From Acidimicrobiia bacterium (GTDB taxonomy: Bacteria > Actinomycetota > Acidimicrobiia > Acidimicrobiales > Bin134), in contig VYEX01000034.1 in the NCBI GenBank assembly GCA_009842675.1, forward strand, positions 41,066 through 95,319: a DNA stretch of 54,254 nt. The letters run 5' to 3'. Shown here one piece after another: positions 53,401-54,254 of the stretch (position 1 is its first letter; the number at the start of each line of letters is the position of its first letter). Both the position numbers and the translations under genes were made by a program. The notes under the pieces are model-generated. The model saw only the letters and a program-made list of their open reading frames with translations. It did no database searches and was not told where the DNA came from.

Positions 53401-54254
53401 TTTGCGTCGTGTCCGGCGCTGTCCAGGACACATCCAGGCTCGTGCTGGATCCCGGCGCGGCCGTCACTGCCAGCGCGGCCGGGGCGGGGGGCGGCTCGTC
53501 CTCGTCGGCGAGATCGATGACGACGGCCGCGGTCGCGGTGCCGCCGTTGTCGTCATCGGCCGTCACGGTCACCGAGAAGGTGTTCGACGCGGCCTCATGG
53601 TCATAGACGACGCCCGTGATGGTCTGTATCTGCCCGCTGGCGGCCACGATGGTGAACGACGCGGCGTCCGCGCCGCCCAGCGTGTAGGTCAGGGTGTGGA
53701 GGTCGGCGTCGGTGGCGGTGACCGGACTGCCCACCGGCGTGCCCGGCGCGGCGTTCTCGGCCACCTGGCGCGTCACGGACTGCGGCGAGAACACCGGCGC
53801 AGTGTTCGCCCCGTCGTTGTCTTCGATGGTGATGGTCTGCGGGACGCCGATCACCGCACCGTCGAGCATCGCGGTGATCTCGATGCTCTCGTCGCTGTCC
53901 TCGACGGCGTCGTCCACCGCGGTCACCGTGGCGTTTGCCGAAACCTCGCCGGCGGCAAGCGTCAGCGTCTTGGCTGTCACTGTGTAGTCGTCGACCTCGG
54001 TCGCGGTGCCCGCCAGGACCAGGGTGACCGTCTTCGCCTCGGTGAACGTCACGCCTCCGGTGCTCACAGTCACCGTCGTGGACGTCTCGCCCTCCTCGGC
54101 GATGGACTCCGAGCCGACCGATACCTCCCAGCTCGGCACGGCACGGTGTACCGTCAGCGTGTAGACGCGGGTGGTGACGAGGTCCGAGGCGGTGACTTTG
54201 ACCTTGATCGTGTTGTCGCCCAACGCGAGGTCCACCTGCTGGCCGTCGGCGTGG
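50429..54254 (-). CDS. Giant surface protein with phosphohistidine and PEP-synthase-like ATP-grasp domains, 5' end beyond window
   Basis: The frame is open to the window edge; at least 1274 residues are visible. In order: the end of a cadherin-like sandwich, a Calx-beta-like domain (about 54130-53810), a cadherin repeat (53800-53500), an FN3 domain (53480-53210), a region with an acidic DVDGDCIDDLTELDDLG loop, a swivelling phosphohistidine segment VPQTPLSHVNLRA (His codon 52226-52228), and an ATP-grasp domain of the PPDK/PEP-synthase kind (about 51950-51040: FGVKAANVAVLG, RYRSSTNNEDLPGFSGAG, VYASLWNFRAF, IKQARPW). An Ig-like repeat follows (TADTSGI-type, 51030-50740), then a last beta-domain. 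His before ATP-grasp is the order of glucan, water dikinases. Export is inferred from the flanking domains because the N-terminus is not visible. The role is unknown; it may phosphorylate a glycan. Confidence 0.82.
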   Translation of the reverse strand, partial: HADGQQVDLALGDNTIKVKVTASDLVTTRVYTLTVHRAVPSWEVSVGSESIAEEGETSTTVTVSTGGVTFTEAKTVTLVLAGTATEVDDYTVTAKTLTLAAGEVSANATVTAVDDAVEDSDESIEITAMLDGAVIGVPQTITIEDNDGANTAPVFSPQSVTRQVAENAAPGTPVGSPVTATDADLHTLTYTLGGADAASFTIVAASGQIQTITGVVYDHEAASNTFSVTVTADDDNGGTATAAVVIDLADEDEPPPAPAALAVTAAPGSSTSLDVSWTAPDTTQRPDIIGYGVQYRKTGDPNWTAWTPPTLATATSISGLAVRTEYEVQVNATNDEGTSGWSTSGTGSTDSQCSQDFDPEPTPVEVTAVPIVVASNTDEYFVLYVSHTESGTVVETPVAVVRGEASTTTLAENVPALPPDRYRVEKYLIADPADVDGDCIDDLTELDDLGTMSPVNPAPAIDLVNGAAAVPDQPTFETLAYGGQYVKFVLLGMDTESPTLFFINSKTHLRHPIALFLDAIGHLEPDLPWAVPGEIVYDPALLAPDGSTGVYYWWLNRYDNRYSTVLLERIHTLLAAGMPLLDDNLALHIPNYRLASYQSELPLLRQSRIPLMFDEDIHPGSSFLPMNPAVGYGQLRVIEQGERPNPRDIAIYEALPNELPRVAGIITTVPQTPLSHVNLRATQDAVPNAFIQDALDDTTIDGATIDDLLDSYVRYEVTESGWSLRAASPTEVDAHYAALRPATAQVPQRDLSVTAITPLSSIGFEDWDAFGVKAANVAVLGTLGFPPGTVPEGFAVPFYFYDAFMTHNGFYDDIEEMLADEEFQTDFDVQEDMLKDLRKAIKKGQTPAWILEALTAMHATYPVGQSLRYRSSTNNEDLPGFSGAGLYDSKTQDPDETTEDGIDKSLKGVYASLWNFRAFAEREFHRIDHLATAMGVLVHPNYTDELANGVAASFDPIRGYDGFYYLNTQLGEDLVTNPDAYSEPEEILLHPSGNQIEILATSNQVEPGELLLTDAQLRQLGGHLEVIHDHFKALYDPAPGEPFAMEIEFKITSSNILAIKQARPWVFSLTNQTATGQPTITGTPQVDETLSADTSGISDANGLTNVQFNYQWIRSDGSSDTNIVGATGQTHTLTQDDLGKIIKVQVSFTDDQGFSETLTSAATAAVSANPLETLWSGEMTVADYGSSSLGAYNDDTLFSNVTSSIQLQVKWLWYLESERKLYLAFRAPVSGTGDWTLHIDEQALDFPSGNSNFVFRNVDVSWTAGQVVNVRIVR

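Overview
The DNA is GC-rich and bacterial. It carries the actinobacterial housekeeping order glmS-like, nnr, alr, (inserted block), tsaE, tsaB, rimI, tsaD, groES, groEL, then guaB3 and guaA. Several genes appear to be leaderless, and there is a family-4 uracil-DNA glycosylase. Together with the large cadherin/Calx-beta/fibronectin surface proteins this points to an actinobacterium, most likely an aquatic or marine Acidimicrobiia-like lineage. The phylum is well supported; the class is a guess.

Layout. 1-446: the 5' part of a secreted repeat protein that runs off the window. 618-6606: an overlapping operon for an enlarged GlmS-like enzyme, NAD(P)HX repair and alanine racemase. 6626-10764: an inserted minus-strand block with an SDR, a P1-family peptidase homologue lacking its nucleophile, and two tandem ERG4/ERG24 sterol-reductase-like membrane proteins. 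10918-16324: UDG, the t6A genes tsaE/tsaB/tsaD with rimI, and groES-groEL behind a perfect CIRCE operator. 16398-20610: a PLP decarboxylase, guaB3 and guaA. 20632-23232: a KamA-type radical SAM protein divergent from an AttH/CrtC-like protein, around a 13-bp inverted repeat.

23.4-42 kb is accessory. It holds three PIN-domain toxin-antitoxin pairs, a DUF4258/DUF2283 pair whose first gene has an amber stop, and a 19-bp direct repeat bracketing that pair. It also holds a TetR regulator next to a paralogue with no DNA-binding domain, a ~1170-residue cadherin-like exported protein, two tandem GH16 glycoside hydrolases, several exported proteins and lipoproteins, two tRNA-Ser genes and an orphan glycine-betaine-type binding protein. 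A perfect operator palindrome sits between the -35 and -10 boxes of the truncated TetR operon. An 11-bp half-site occupies the same place in the promoter of the cadherin-like protein, so one TetR circuit may control this surface programme.

42-50 kb: two divergent TetR genes, a pair of class III CoA-transferases of which only one keeps the catalytic Asp, an SDR, and a heterodimeric ABC exporter with one degenerate ATP site. 50.4 kb to the end: a giant surface protein (5' end outside the window) that joins Calx-beta, cadherin and FN3 domains to a phosphohistidine domain and a PEP-synthase-type ATP-grasp domain, in the order known from glucan, water dikinases. This protein and the TetR/surface/GH16 block are the most interesting parts of the window.
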